This document shows, one piece after another, positions 1 to 8,571 of a stretch of DNA of 64,000 nt. Source of the stretch: an uncultured Oscillospiraceae bacterium (GTDB lineage Bacteria > Bacillota > Clostridia > Oscillospirales > Ruminococcaceae); the NCBI GenBank assembly GCA_910589145.1, contig CAJUSD010000013.1, positions 18,559-82,558 on the forward strand. The letters run 5' to 3'. Position 1 is the first letter of the stretch, and every line of letters begins with the position of its first letter. Position numbers and translations under genes: made by a program. The notes beneath the pieces are model-generated. The model had not been told where the DNA came from, did no database searches, and worked only from the letters and a program-made list of their open reading frames with translations.

Positions 1-635
1 GGATGCCATTGAACCGTCCAGATATTGCCGTCCTCTGACTCCATCCCCTCGACAATGCCATCCGAAGCCCATGCAGCAGCCCGCAATCCAGGGGCAATGT
101 CCTTGACTGCCTGATGATGGAAGGAATTCACATGAATTGTTTCTCCCAACAGCTCACCCAATAAAGAACCCTTTTGACAGCGGACGCTGTGGGTCAGCTC
201 GCTGCGAAGTTCATTGGCCTGAACATGGCACACCTTGGAATCGGTCTGTGAAGGGATGTCCTGAATCAGCGTCCCACCCAAGGCGGTGTTGATAATCTGA
301 TGTCCCCGACAAATTCCAAAAATGGGTATCCCCTTCTCAACAGCCAGACGAATCAGCTGATACTCAAAAATATCCTTATCATAATTGGAATAATTTACCT
401 GTTGAATTGGATCTGCTCCATAAAGCCTTGGGGAAACATCCTCTCCGCCTGGAACAAGGAGACCGTCTATCATATCTATATAAGAAGCACATCTGCTAAC
501 ATCTTGGGAAACTGGGATGCCTATTGGTATCCCTCCTGCGTCGAGAATTCCGCTGATATAATCAGACGGGACAGAAAAGATTTTCTGCTCCGAGCGGGGC
601 GGCGGAAATATAATAATACCAATTTTAGGCTGCAT
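1..635 (-). CDS. Peptidase C26 / gamma-glutamyl-GABA hydrolase-like class I amidotransferase (3' end cut by window)
   Basis: A minus-strand reading frame starts at ATG 635 behind GGTGAT and runs off the left edge; 211 residues are visible. The family hydrolyses gamma-glutamyl amide bonds in the cytoplasm (PuuD-like polyamine/GABA catabolism and relatives). The nucleophile Cys109 sits in FGICRGHQ, an upstream oxyanion segment reads LVPGGEDVSP, and the catalytic His lies in VQWHP exactly at the edge, so only the short tail after it is missing. A second in-frame ATG at 653 (MKKVIK extension) has no ribosome site. The substrate cannot be told from the sequence, and no polyamine genes are visible beside it. 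Confidence 0.85.
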   Translation of the reverse strand, partial: MQPKIGIIIFPPPRSEQKIFSVPSDYISGILDAGGIPIGIPVSQDVSRCASYIDMIDGLLVPGGEDVSPRLYGADPIQQVNYSNYDKDIFEYQLIRLAVEKGIPIFGICRGHQIINTALGGTLIQDIPSQTDSKVCHVQANELRSELTHSVRCQKGSLLGELLGETIHVNSFHHQAVKDIAPGLRAAAWASDGIVEGMESEDGNIWTVQWH

Positions 636-807
636 CTTTATCACCTTTTTCATTAACAAATATAAAAATCGATTCATCAGCATTTGGTGCAAATAACTCT
701 GGACAGCATACAGCAAAATGAGTCCGTTCCAACAGTGTATCAAAGGCGCCAGAGTCCAGTGCAGGACAAGGGATATCTTTGCTGGCGGCAATCTGCCTCG
801 ACTTCAC
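625..807 (-). other. Short coding-like reading frame upstream of the C26 gene, possibly a gene remnant
   Basis: Sixty codons begin at a GTG with only a weak ribosome site and end with a stop that overlaps the start of the C26 gene by 11 bases. The composition looks protein-like (stretches PALDSGAF and ESIFIFVNEKGD), but an upstream stop rules out a longer frame and I recognise no family. It could be the 3' remnant of a lost upstream operon gene or a small translated leader. Confidence that it is a functional gene is low. Confidence 0.25.
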
Positions 808-889
808 TATCCAATGTAAAAATTACAGTACCCTTTTATATTTTGACTGTATTTTATCGCATATTTATCCATGGCATACTAAAATAATT

Positions 890-1405
890 CTACAATTCAA
901 TATCAATCTGATATTCTTTCTCAATCAAAATATATTCTGTACCATATTTTTGGCACTGTTCCAACATTCTGGCATTGTCTCTGCGCACTGCCTCTAATGT
1001 ACAGTCTTCATCATCTCCACGATTTTCAATGACACTTGCAAACTTCTTGATATTGTCAAAATGATTTACAATATAGCCGTCACTCATAATCAGGCAGTAA
1101 AACCTGATTTCATCCAGATATTCCCTTTCAAAATCCTCCGCCCAGTCCAAAGGAATATAACAGCCCTCCACGATGAGGTTTTGACTGTTTTCAACAGCGG
1201 TCTTAATCATTTCACGTACAATCGGCCATAAATAGCGCGTCAATTCCCCATCATCGCTTAAAGGGGTAAGCGATGTGTTGCCGCTGCGGATAAGTCCCAT
1301 TTTCAGATGATCTATGGAAAGATATGGGTAATGATACTTTTCAAGGAGTTTTTGTGCAAGGGCAGTTTTTCCGGTATGGGATTCACCTGTAATTAAAACA
1401 ATCAT
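890..1405 (-). CDS. Small P-loop (AAA/zeta-toxin-like) kinase
   Basis: A 171-residue cytoplasmic P-loop protein. The Walker A motif GESHTGKT lies at residues 7-14, followed by an adenylate-kinase-like layout with an IDHLKMG segment and a hydrophobic strand plus acidic pair (LIVEGCYIP) near residue 90 that fits Walker B. The protein class phosphorylates small molecules, nucleotides or peptidoglycan precursors; nothing visible fixes the substrate. I chose the ATG at 1405 rather than 1417 because GGAGGA lies between the two and is correctly spaced only for the inner one. It is one of four small P-loop kinases in this window. No antitoxin-like partner is adjacent. Confidence 0.7.
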   Translation of the reverse strand: MIVLITGESHTGKTALAQKLLEKYHYPYLSIDHLKMGLIRSGNTSLTPLSDDGELTRYLWPIVREMIKTAVENSQNLIVEGCYIPLDWAEDFEREYLDEIRFYCLIMSDGYIVNHFDNIKKFASVIENRGDDEDCTLEAVRRDNARMLEQCQKYGTEYILIEKEYQIDIEL

Positions 1406-1443
1406 TTCTTCCTCCATTCCATATAACAGATGTACCGAGTTTC

Positions 1444-1449
1444 ATTATA
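1444..1449 (-). promoter_or_regulatory. Extended -10 promoter for the P-loop kinase gene
   Basis: On the minus strand the sequence TG-C-TATAAT ends about 38 bases before the start codon. The -35 position (CTGGCT) is poor, which is usual for extended -10 promoters. The rest of the gap up to 1671 holds only a weak coding-like frame. Confidence 0.5.
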
Positions 1450-1671
1450 GCACATCTGCCCAAAAACAGCCAGAGGTGTGTTAATTTTTGGGAGACATGG
1501 AAAGGAGAAATTTCCTCTTTGTCTTTTATCAGGTCGGCTGCCGTGATATGTGGGTTTTGGTATCTGGTCCTGTTGTCGGACATGGCAAGCTTCCTAGTGA
1601 CGAGATTATACAGCATGACAATCTCTTATCTAAAAAGTATATTAGAGGAGCAATTTATTGTCACTATATAA

Positions 1672-2412
1672 TTAAAACGCAATAAACTCAAATCCATCCT
1701 CCGGCTCCCCTACTTCACAGCCAAGAATTTCCGATGCCCTCCTTTTGAACAGGGAAAACCAATCAATCCATTCCTGTTTGGGCATTTTAGCGAAAAATTG
1801 CAGTCCACCTGGCTCAACGGAAACACTGATTCGCTTCCCGTCCAGCCCGCCAAACCAAAGCTGCCCTTCTCCCAATTCCCCGTTCCAGCCGGGCATTTCC
1901 ATATAAAGCTGTTCCAGCTTTTTCCAAACGTATTTGGGGGCAGTATAATGGATGTTCAAGTTGTGGTTATGTGCCTCTAAAATTGAGGTAAAATCAATCT
2001 GGTACCTTGTCCCATGGGAGAGGAGGAGGCCGTCTGTCAGGCGGATTCGGAGAATACAGGTGTTGGAATCTTTTTCATTAACGTGGCCGTTGGTGTACCA
2101 GGCGGAAAATGCCTTCCGCAGCGTTTCCATGATTTCCCGATTTTTCCTGTCCAAAGGATGCCCAAGGTTTTCCCCTACCCCGTTGGCGGTAAACCAGTCG
2201 CCGCAGATGGAAACATAGGGATTCCCCTCTATCTGCCGCATTTTATTGGATTTTCCATGGGTGATTACATAAAAAGAATCCGTCTCGTAATAACTGTTTA
2301 CCGCCCGCACAGCTGGACGGTTCTTTTCCACTGTGGCCAGGGCGATTAGGGTATCATGTCCAAAGCGTTCCCTCATTATTTCCAGGGCTTTCTCCAATTT
2401 TTCTGTTTCCAT
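1672..2412 (-). CDS. Pyridoxamine 5'-phosphate oxidase-like split-barrel flavoprotein with C-terminal extension
   Basis: A 246-residue protein. Residues 1-140 match the PNPOx-like FMN-binding split barrel (IALATVEKNRPAVRAVNS, then YVITHGKSNKMRQIEGNP and VSICGDWF); such proteins bind FMN, F420 or haem and act as reductases or oxidases. Residues from about 150 form a second region (ILEAHNHN, then KKLEQLYMEMPGWNGELGEG) that I cannot assign to a named domain and that looks like a family-specific extension. It begins behind AAGGGGGA. A single-gene unit lying between two P-loop kinase genes, with no further context for function. Confidence 0.75.
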   Translation of the reverse strand: METEKLEKALEIMRERFGHDTLIALATVEKNRPAVRAVNSYYETDSFYVITHGKSNKMRQIEGNPYVSICGDWFTANGVGENLGHPLDRKNREIMETLRKAFSAWYTNGHVNEKDSNTCILRIRLTDGLLLSHGTRYQIDFTSILEAHNHNLNIHYTAPKYVWKKLEQLYMEMPGWNGELGEGQLWFGGLDGKRISVSVEPGGLQFFAKMPKQEWIDWFSLFKRRASEILGCEVGEPEDGFEFIAF

Positions 2413-2573
2413 GATAAAATATCCCCCTTATCTTGTACAAAAATAATTTACAGCAATCTATAAAAACATATTTATTGATAAATTGCCGAAAGCATCTGGA
2501 AGCTTCCCACCGTCAACAGAACCGGTAATTCCAGGCTTGTCTTTCAGCACTCAGTACCTTTCGTAATCAACTT

Positions 2574-3125
2574 TCAAAATCGAAACCGCTCTATAATTTG
2601 TTCTGCTGCCTGATCCGGCGACAGGTTGGAATTGTCGATTTTTATATAATTTTTAAAGAGAATCTCCCCCTCATTGCTCACAAGCCGGTAGTTGGAATCC
2701 TCCCGCCGGATGCAGCCAGAGGAAAAATCCAGGTTTCGCTTGGAAGCTTTATGATTCAGTCGGTTTTCCGTGGCGTTGCGCTGCAAACGTATCTCCTGGG
2801 AAGCCACTAACTCTACCCAGAAAACCTCCCCGCCGGTATCCTCAAACATCTTCGCAATTCCCTGGATGTAATCCCAGTCGGCTTTCTGGTCAAAGGCCCA
2901 CATATAGGTGAAGATCATTCCTTTATTATCACTTTTCAAAAACTCTTCAAAGATAACCCGCCGCAGACGCTCCACAGCATTTCCAGAAAATGTCCCAAAA
3001 ATTTCAAGTACTGGTTCAATCATCATATGGTTATGGAACAGACGCAGACCTGTCTTCTTCATAAGGGCCTGCCCTACTGTCATTTTTCCCACAGCCCCGC
3101 TCCCAAAAATTACCACCAGATTCAT
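2574..3125 (-). CDS. Small P-loop NTPase / shikimate-kinase-like protein
   Basis: A 183-residue P-loop protein with an unusual Walker A, GSGAVGKMT at residues 8-16, followed by LFHNHMMIEP, an arrangement typical of shikimate-kinase-like ATPases of unknown substrate. An LVASQEIRLQRNA segment near residue 110 fits the lid arginines that contact phosphates. It starts at ATG behind GAAGGAGTG. The neighbours give no pathway. It is only distantly similar to the kinase at 890-1405. Confidence 0.7.
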   Translation of the reverse strand: MNLVVIFGSGAVGKMTVGQALMKKTGLRLFHNHMMIEPVLEIFGTFSGNAVERLRRVIFEEFLKSDNKGMIFTYMWAFDQKADWDYIQGIAKMFEDTGGEVFWVELVASQEIRLQRNATENRLNHKASKRNLDFSSGCIRREDSNYRLVSNEGEILFKNYIKIDNSNLSPDQAAEQIIERFRF

Positions 3126-3191
3126 ATTGTCACTCCTTCAATTACACGGCTCTCCAAAAATCAAATGACTTAATTGCTGAAAATCTCAAAT

Positions 3192-3971
3192 TTAGGAAAG
3201 TTTGAAAAGCCGCTCAGTGTTTTCCCTTGCTTTCTGGATTAGTTCCGATTCCTCCGCTCCCATGTATTTCGCCAGATCCCGCGCCACATAGACGATATTT
3301 TCCGGTACATTGGTTCGATCCAATCCGGGCACATTGCGAGGGGTGAGATAAGGAGCGTCTGTTTCAATCAATACTCGATCCAAAGGGAGGATACGGACAG
3401 CTTCCCGCAGTTCTTTTGCCCTTCTGTCGTCGCAAATCCAACCGGTAATGCCGATGGAAAAACCCATATCCAGATACTGCTCCAAAGTCTTTTTATCGCC
3501 GGTAAAGCAATGAACCACCGATTTTTTACAGATTTCCGGGTGTTTTTTGAATCGGCGGACAAACTCATCTGCCGCAGAACGTTCATGAAGGAAAAGGGGC
3601 ATGTCCAATTTTTCCGCCAAAACGATATGCTTTTCCAGACAGCGTATCTGATTTTCCCTTGTGGAAAACATTCGGTCAAAGTCCAGTCCGCACTCCCCCA
3701 CCGCGACAATTCGGCCGTTTCCGGTGAGCAGACTTTCCAGCAGGTCAAAGTCCTCTTTTTTGGCAGAATCGGCATTGTGGGGATGGATTCCCGCTGTTCC
3801 ATATACATCATGGCTTTTCACAAATGTATCAATGCGCTTGTTTTCCTTCATGTCTGTTCCGGTCAGGATACATCCAACCCCGGCATCTGCCGCTTTTTGG
3901 AGAACTGCTTCTGGGTTGGGGAATTGGCGGCAGAACAGGTTTAATCCGATGTCATAGTACTTCACGATCAT
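3192..3971 (-). CDS. tatD: TatD-family metal-dependent hydrolase/deoxyribonuclease
   Basis: A 259-residue TIM-barrel metallohydrolase. It carries the features of the true TatD branch rather than YcfH/YjjV: an N-terminal DIGLNL in place of DTHCHL, AGIHPHNA, VGECGLDF, FLHERSA, HCFTG, GITGWICDDRRAKELRE and the C-terminal ETDAPYLTPRNV. Family members are cytoplasmic 3'-5' exonucleases or DNases acting on single strands, linked to repair of oxidative DNA damage. Start at ATG behind GAGGAAGG. Length matches the family. No tatABC genes are present; the name is historical. Confidence 0.9.
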   Translation of the reverse strand: MIVKYYDIGLNLFCRQFPNPEAVLQKAADAGVGCILTGTDMKENKRIDTFVKSHDVYGTAGIHPHNADSAKKEDFDLLESLLTGNGRIVAVGECGLDFDRMFSTRENQIRCLEKHIVLAEKLDMPLFLHERSAADEFVRRFKKHPEICKKSVVHCFTGDKKTLEQYLDMGFSIGITGWICDDRRAKELREAVRILPLDRVLIETDAPYLTPRNVPGLDRTNVPENIVYVARDLAKYMGAEESELIQKARENTERLFKLS

Positions 3972-4043
3972 TTTGCCTTCCTCATTTCCTTTTCAATCTG
4001 TTTATTGCACGAAATTTGTATGTCCTTTGGGAGCTGTGGGCTT

Positions 4044-4700
4044 TTAATTTGCTCTGATTTCTTTCAGCTTTTGCCGAACCCTTTCCAAATTTTCATCGCA
4101 AAGAACAGGAAGAAATTCCACAAGCTGCTCCGACTGAAAATTCCACCATTGAATTTCCAGCAATAATTCAATCATCTCTTCATCAAAACGTTTTTTAATC
4201 GGCTTTGCCGGATTTCCCCCGGCAACAGTATATGGTTCGATATTTTTGGCAACAACGGAATGAGCGGCTACAATCGCACCGTCTCCGATTTTGACCCCCG
4301 GCATAATGGTGCTTTTGCGCCCTATTCACACATCATTTCCAATGACAATATCCCCTTTAAATGGAAGCTGGGAAAGATGAGGCGGAGTATTTTCCGCCCA
4401 TACTCCCCCAAACACATTAAACGGATAGGTACTAATGCTGCTGATCCTGTGGTTTGCGCTGCCCATGATAAACTGAACCCCACTGGCAATAGAACAGAAT
4501 TTCCCGATAATCAGCTTATCACCAAATTCAGGCCAGTTGAAAAGAACATTGTTGCGTTCAAAAGCAGTAGGATCAACTGGATCGTCATAATATGTATAAT
4601 CACCAACAAAGATATTTGGGGCAGTGATTACATTTTTCAGGAAACATGAAGTTTTATATTCATTTGGAAATACAGTGTTGGGATCTGGGATAAAACTCAT
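4044..4700 (-). pseudogene. Vat/CatB-type xenobiotic O-acetyltransferase, interrupted by one in-frame TGA
   Basis: The left-handed beta-helix (hexapeptide repeat) acetyltransferase family inactivates streptogramin A or chloramphenicol with acetyl-CoA. Codons 1-124 (IIGKFCSIASGV, MGSANHRISSISTYPFNVFG) and the rest (IGDGAIVAAHSVV, YTVAGGNPAKPIKKRF) lie in one frame of 218 codons, the normal family length. They are broken by TGA at 4326-4328, where the family has Trp in the motif GNDVWIG. A single TGG to TGA change explains it; the remainder looks undamaged, so the loss is recent. The hexapeptide catalytic His segment is present before the stop. The 3' half has a later ATG, but a product from it would lack the active site. 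Confidence 0.85.
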
Positions 4701-4758
4701 ATTTATTTCTCTCCTTGCTTTTTGCTCTGTAAAACGCTATTTTTATTAAATTACATTT

Positions 4759-5430
4759 CTAATACAGTTCTGCCAACTGTCTATATATAAAGTCAGGATG
4801 ATTTTTGACAAAAATATCTTTATCCAGCTTTCCGTCCACCCAATGGAGCAGATTGTATATGTGAAGTTGATAATACCATTCCCCAGTATCGTAGTCTGTG
4901 CAGCGCTCATTCCAGACAATGCGTCCATACTGATTTTCTGCCAGCACAAAAGCGGTTTCATTTACACAGTCCTTACCGTAAAACCGGGAATCCAGGTTAT
5001 TAAAATCCTTGTTGTGTCCCCTGCGAAACGGTCTCCCGCTGCGGTGTTCATCGTAAAAAAATGATACCTCAAATCTGTCGGCCTGGGTACAAACAGCGAT
5101 ATCAGCCAGATTAAGCGATTCTGCCGAGGAAAAGTTCTGGTATTCAAATCTTTTTATCCAGCGGATTCTCTTTTCAATCTCGCTTTGAATCTGTTCCGGT
5201 GAAAAGCCAAGCCGAGGCAGACTTTTTTCCAAAGATCTGCGGGAGGTCTGCACAGCATCCAAACATTCCCGCCCATTTTGATAAAAACTAATGTTATGAA
5301 GGGTAATATCAGACGAAATAGCTGTCAAATTCACAGGATATGCAGGAGAAAATGCTTGACGGGCTTCCGCGCCTGCGGCCCCGCGATCTTTTTTATACCA
5401 GGTGAGATTAACATTCTGGACCAGCAGCAT
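4759..5430 (-). CDS. Hypothetical protein, 223 residues
   Basis: No family recognised. The frame begins at ATG with a good ribosome site (TTGGAGGG) and has no signal peptide or membrane segment, so the product is probably cytoplasmic. It is rich in aromatic residues, with a Tyr/Trp-rich C-terminal third (DTGEWYYQLHIYNLLHWVDG) and a basic segment EIEKRIRWIKRFEYQ near residue 90. It lies 40 bases downstream of the membrane-anchored gene at 5471-6334 on the same strand and may be co-transcribed with it. Confidence 0.65.
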   Translation of the reverse strand: MLLVQNVNLTWYKKDRGAAGAEARQAFSPAYPVNLTAISSDITLHNISFYQNGRECLDAVQTSRRSLEKSLPRLGFSPEQIQSEIEKRIRWIKRFEYQNFSSAESLNLADIAVCTQADRFEVSFFYDEHRSGRPFRRGHNKDFNNLDSRFYGKDCVNETAFVLAENQYGRIVWNERCTDYDTGEWYYQLHIYNLLHWVDGKLDKDIFVKNHPDFIYRQLAELY

Positions 5431-5470
5431 CGAATCCCTCCAATTTGCCTCTAAATCAGATACCTGCTAT

Positions 5471-6334
5471 CTAACGTTTTTTCCTTCGATGCAAAAACCA
5501 AACAATCAATATGATGATTGCTAGGATTATCAAAATAAAGGGTAAGAACATGGCAGCTGTCATGCCCAGATAGGGGCTTCTTAGAGTACTGAAAATATTC
5601 TGGTACCAGTTTTCGTCAATGGTGATCTGTAAATTCTCATTGGGAAGGGTATCTGAAATATATTGATAAGCACGCGGACCGATCTTTTTAAAATTCAAAT
5701 TGCTTTTTGAAATTACCGGCATATCCTCATCCAGGTTCAGATTGATGGTCAAACCTCCGAAATCCTTCCACATTGCCGCAGGAGTAAGGTAATACTTTAT
5801 CTGTCCACATTTCGCGTTAAAGTCAAGGTGGGGGTATCCTCCAAGCTGGTAAGTATAAGAAACAACAACGTCATATTCCTCATTTGGCGCAAAAGACATT
5901 TCAAAGCGAATGGCTTCCACCAGCTGATCGTTATAGCTTACGGCTTTATCTTTTGTAAGGACAGCATACTGCCAATCATCTGTTTTGACTTCTGTATCAT
6001 AGCTTAAAGTATAGCTTTCTCTGGTAAAGGAAACTGCCCTTCCGTTGACAGTAATCTGCACGTTGCTTGTTTCAATATTGGGAGAAAGAAACATAGCTGC
6101 CGTGGCAACAGCTTCTTCCATTGTGTTTTTCATTCGATAGGCTGCATTGATGTCTGCCTTTGAACCATGGACAGTAATATCCAGTACCTCTGAAATCACT
6201 GAAAGGGCATCGTTTTGCTCAAAGGTAATGGAAGAACCGATATCCGCCTTTTGGGGAGCAGCCATATTCGCATAAACATTCTGAGGAACAGCGAAGACTA
6301 AAAGAAAAAGCAGGAACAGACAAATTTTTTTCAT
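5471..6334 (-). CDS. Secreted, C-terminally membrane-anchored protein of unknown function
   Basis: A 287-residue type I membrane protein: an N-terminal signal peptide (MKKICLFLLFLLVFAVP with cleavage plausible after VYANMA), a roughly 230-residue extracellular beta-rich domain, and a C-terminal helix (FLPFILIILAIIILIVWF) followed by the basic stop-transfer HRRKKR. The external part contains repeated beta-strand patterns (AAMFLSPNIETSNVQITVNG, YDVVVSYTYQ), resembling Clostridial proteins annotated as DUF4424-like, but I am not sure of that assignment. Good ribosome site AAGGGAGAG. Probably the first gene of a two-gene unit. Confidence 0.7.
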   Translation of the reverse strand: MKKICLFLLFLLVFAVPQNVYANMAAPQKADIGSSITFEQNDALSVISEVLDITVHGSKADINAAYRMKNTMEEAVATAAMFLSPNIETSNVQITVNGRAVSFTRESYTLSYDTEVKTDDWQYAVLTKDKAVSYNDQLVEAIRFEMSFAPNEEYDVVVSYTYQLGGYPHLDFNAKCGQIKYYLTPAAMWKDFGGLTINLNLDEDMPVISKSNLNFKKIGPRAYQYISDTLPNENLQITIDENWYQNIFSTLRSPYLGMTAAMFLPFILIILAIIILIVWFLHRRKKR

Positions 6335-6544
6335 GGTGGTCTCTCCCTTCTATTGTCTTTATACAAATCATTTTGGAAATAGGTACCTTTATTATATCAT
6401 TTTGTATGTCAACGTCAAGCTATGCCTATCTCCCCTGTACCTGTTATTCAGAAAATTTAAAACGACTCTGATAGTATTGATATTTCAGTACAGAGTGGGA
6501 TATGAGCATTACATATACATTTACACTGATTAAGCGGTGTATCA

Positions 6545-6583
6545 AAAAAAGGGGTGACAAAGCTTTCGGCTGTCACCCCTTTT
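6545..6583 (-). terminator. Rho-independent terminator of the Rpn-type gene
   Basis: A perfect 9-bp stem (GGGGTGACA with TGTCACCCC) followed on the minus strand by seven T. The remainder of the 6335-6690 gap is AT-rich and shows no gene. Confidence 0.85.
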
Positions 6584-6690
6584 CATATATACAATCTTAA
6601 TGAATTTTGGCATTGGTTGCCTGGCATCCTCGTTAAATGTCCTACTTGTCCTTACTGTTTTTTTGATAAACTGCAATTCATACCTAGCAT

Positions 6691-7472
6691 TTAAAACAAC
6701 AAAGGTTTTTCTTTCATTATTATGTCCTTTACTTCGTCCACAGTTTTCTCAACTACATCCGCTATTTGTTCCAAAGAGAACCCCTTTTGATACATATTCC
6801 GCATGACTTGGGCTTCTCCTTTTTGAATTCCTGTTTGTATTCCCCTGTTTTCAATTCTATCCAGCACATCACACATATTATGAGGTCTCCTTTCTGTATG
6901 GTTATCATTGTATGCTTCTTCAAACCTGTGGTCCCCTGTCATCACGCCGAGCAGTTGCAGGGTTTCCTGGATATGTTTCAGCTCCTGGGTATTGGGTATA
7001 TAGTCCCCGTTCTCACGTTTTTGTACAAGATAGTCTGCCACTACCCGAAAATCACTTTTAAACAGGTTCACCTGCTCTCGGGTCAGATATGCTATCTCAA
7101 ATACATTGATTTTATAGTCACTCACAAAGGGCCGGAATTTTTCCGGTATGCTCAGCCTTTCCAACAGGCTTGTAGCCCTGCCCCATCTTTTTTCATACCC
7201 AAAGTACAATATCAGCGTAACTACTGGGAACCTTTCCCCGGCTTTCCGCTCGTTTAACTGCGCCCTGTACTCAATCCCGTCATATCCCATCACACGAAGG
7301 GGCATATCCGAGTCAGGGTCTGTCTGGTTTTCAAAGCCCAAAAGGGCAAGGCGCAGCTTTTGCTTTTTCCACAGCTTCAAAACATCCCTTTCCATTTCCC
7401 GAAGTTTACCGTCTGCCTTATAATGGGTTCGGGGAAGCCTGTCTTCCCCTTCTCTGCCATTTTCTGTCCCAT
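6691..7472 (-). pseudogene. Rpn-family recombination-promoting nuclease/putative transposase with 5' frameshift
   Basis: The frame from an internal ATG at 7395 encodes 234 residues ending in the usual Rpn C-terminus (MYQKGFSLEQIADVVEKTVDEV) preceded by the short RGIQTGIQKGEAQ region. The upstream sequence continues the same protein in frame (EDRLPRTHYKADGKLREMER), while the plausible starts with a ribosome site (ATG 7472 or 7460, encoding MGQKMAEKG) lie in another frame. Adding one G to the GGGG run (CCCC at 7446-7449 on the plus strand) would restore MGQKMAEKGEDRLPRTHYK. So it is either a 1-bp loss or a slippery switch. Rpn proteins are PD-(D/E)XK nucleases that promote RecA-independent recombination. 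A second, intact and distantly related Rpn gene lies at 44865-45773. Confidence 0.7.
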
Positions 7473-7645
7473 GCCTTTCTGATGTATATTTTTATTATAC
7501 CCCATATCCCTTTTAGAATCAACCGATATATTTTCTCGACACAAAACAGGGGCTATCTGCCAGAGCTAAATTAACTTTATAGCAACAGCGAGTTGCTTTT
7601 CATTTTCAAAAATTATGATACAATATATTCGAGGTGGTAAATTAT

Positions 7646-8095
7646 ATGGAAACAAAGGATATTATACTTAAACTCCGAACAAAAAGCGGATTATCCCAAG
7701 ATGAGCTTGCAGAAAAGGTCTATGTTACCCGACAGGCGGTTTCCCGTTGGGAATCCGGTGAAACGGTGCCAAATACAGAGACTTTGAAACTGCTGTCAAA
7801 GTTTTTTGACATTTCAATCAATACACTTTTAGGCTCTCCTCGAAAGCTGATCTGTCAATGCTGCGGTATGCCTTTGGATGATTCCTCTATCAGCAAAGAG
7901 ATTGACGGTACATTCAATGAAGAATACTGTAAGTGGTGCTATACAGACGGAAAATATGTCTACACAAACCTTGAAGAACTGACAGATTTCCTTGTGGGGC
8001 ATATGTCTAATGACAAATGGCCTCCAGAGCAGGCACGAGCCTTTTTTGAAGCCCAGTTACCAAAGCTCAATTATTGGCGGCAGACGAAAAAATGA
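7646..8095 (+). CDS. XRE-family regulator with C-terminal zinc-ribbon domain
   Basis: A 149-residue protein: a helix-turn-helix at residues 1-60 (SGLSQDELAEKVYVTRQAVSRWESG) and a zinc ribbon (ICQCCGMPL, then EYCKWCYTDG, two CxxC pairs) at about 73-105, followed by a helical tail. This HTH plus zinc-ribbon fusion is common in Clostridia; the targets are unknown. The ATG at 7646 is preferred over a GTG 12 bases upstream because GAGGTGG is correctly placed for it. No partner gene is adjacent; it is followed by its own terminator and is transcribed singly. Confidence 0.85.
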   Translation: METKDIILKLRTKSGLSQDELAEKVYVTRQAVSRWESGETVPNTETLKLLSKFFDISINTLLGSPRKLICQCCGMPLDDSSISKEIDGTFNEEYCKWCYTDGKYVYTNLEELTDFLVGHMSNDKWPPEQARAFFEAQLPKLNYWRQTKK

Positions 8096-8204
8096 GCGAC
8101 ACCTGAAAAAGTGAATATGCAAGGTTAGAGGCAGCATTGGCATCATAAGACTTTTCATACCGCACAGAGAAAACAGAGGCGAAGAAAAATAAATTATCAA
8201 ACAC

Positions 8205-8248
8205 AGAGCCGGCGGCACATAAAATTAAATGTGTCTGCCGGCTCTTTA
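8205..8248 (+). terminator. Terminator of the XRE/zinc-ribbon gene
   Basis: A long inverted repeat AGAGCCGGCGGCACA / TGTGTCTGCCGGCTCT around a 10-base AT loop, followed by a short T run. It separates the regulator gene from the promoter that follows it directly. Confidence 0.75.
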
Positions 8249-8253
8249 TATTC

Positions 8254-8282
8254 TTGATTCAAATCCCGGAAATTGTTATAAT
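8254..8282 (+). promoter_or_regulatory. Sigma-A promoter (TTGATT-N17-TATAAT) for the decayed gene, phzF-like and lipoprotein genes
   Basis: Near-consensus hexamers with ideal 17-bp spacing. Transcription would start near 8289 and run through the decayed gene into the PhzF-like gene. Confidence 0.7.
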
Positions 8283-8540
8283 GAACGCGGTACAGCAAAC
8301 ACAAAAAGACATATAAAAAACAAAATAATCTGTTTCCAAGCTGCGCTCTGTTTATCCTAATGCTTCCCTGTTATGTTCGGTCTGCTGTCAGGCTGATTAA
8401 ACAAAACGATGGAAAGAGCAGGCAGTATGATATAAGAGCAAATGCATCTGTATAGATGAATGGTCAGTCCATGTGACAGTAAAGGATGCCGAAAGCGGCG
8501 GGGTTATTTCGGAATATGACTTCCCCGCCGGGAATAAATA
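8283..8540 (+). pseudogene. Decayed small membrane-protein gene
   Basis: Frame 2 encodes a hydrophobic segment (CALFILMLPCYVRSAVRLI) and a soluble stretch ending NASV at a TAG. Frame 1 then continues protein-like sequence (DEWSVHVTVKDAESGG, then VISEYDFPAGNK) to a TAA. One added base at about 8451 would join them into one protein with a single membrane helix. No good start codon is visible. This looks like the frameshifted remains of a small anchored protein; no family recognised. It occupies most of the 8096-8571 gap. Confidence 0.45.
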
Positions 8541-8571
8541 AGCTGAAACTTTTTTTGGGGGGGGGAACGAT

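Noticed and set aside
1383-1616. Minus-strand frame with MSDNRTRYQNPHITAADL between the first kinase and the PNPOx gene
   Set aside because: Partly protein-like but overlaps the kinase promoter and start; no family recognised.
4326-4328. Readthrough or UGA as selenocysteine or Trp in the Vat-like gene
   Set aside because: Other genes in the window end with TGA and use TGG for Trp, no selenocysteine hairpin is evident, and this is the only in-frame TGA in a conserved gene.
6691-7472. IS-element interpretation of the Rpn genes
   Set aside because: No terminal inverted repeats or target duplications are seen around either Rpn gene.
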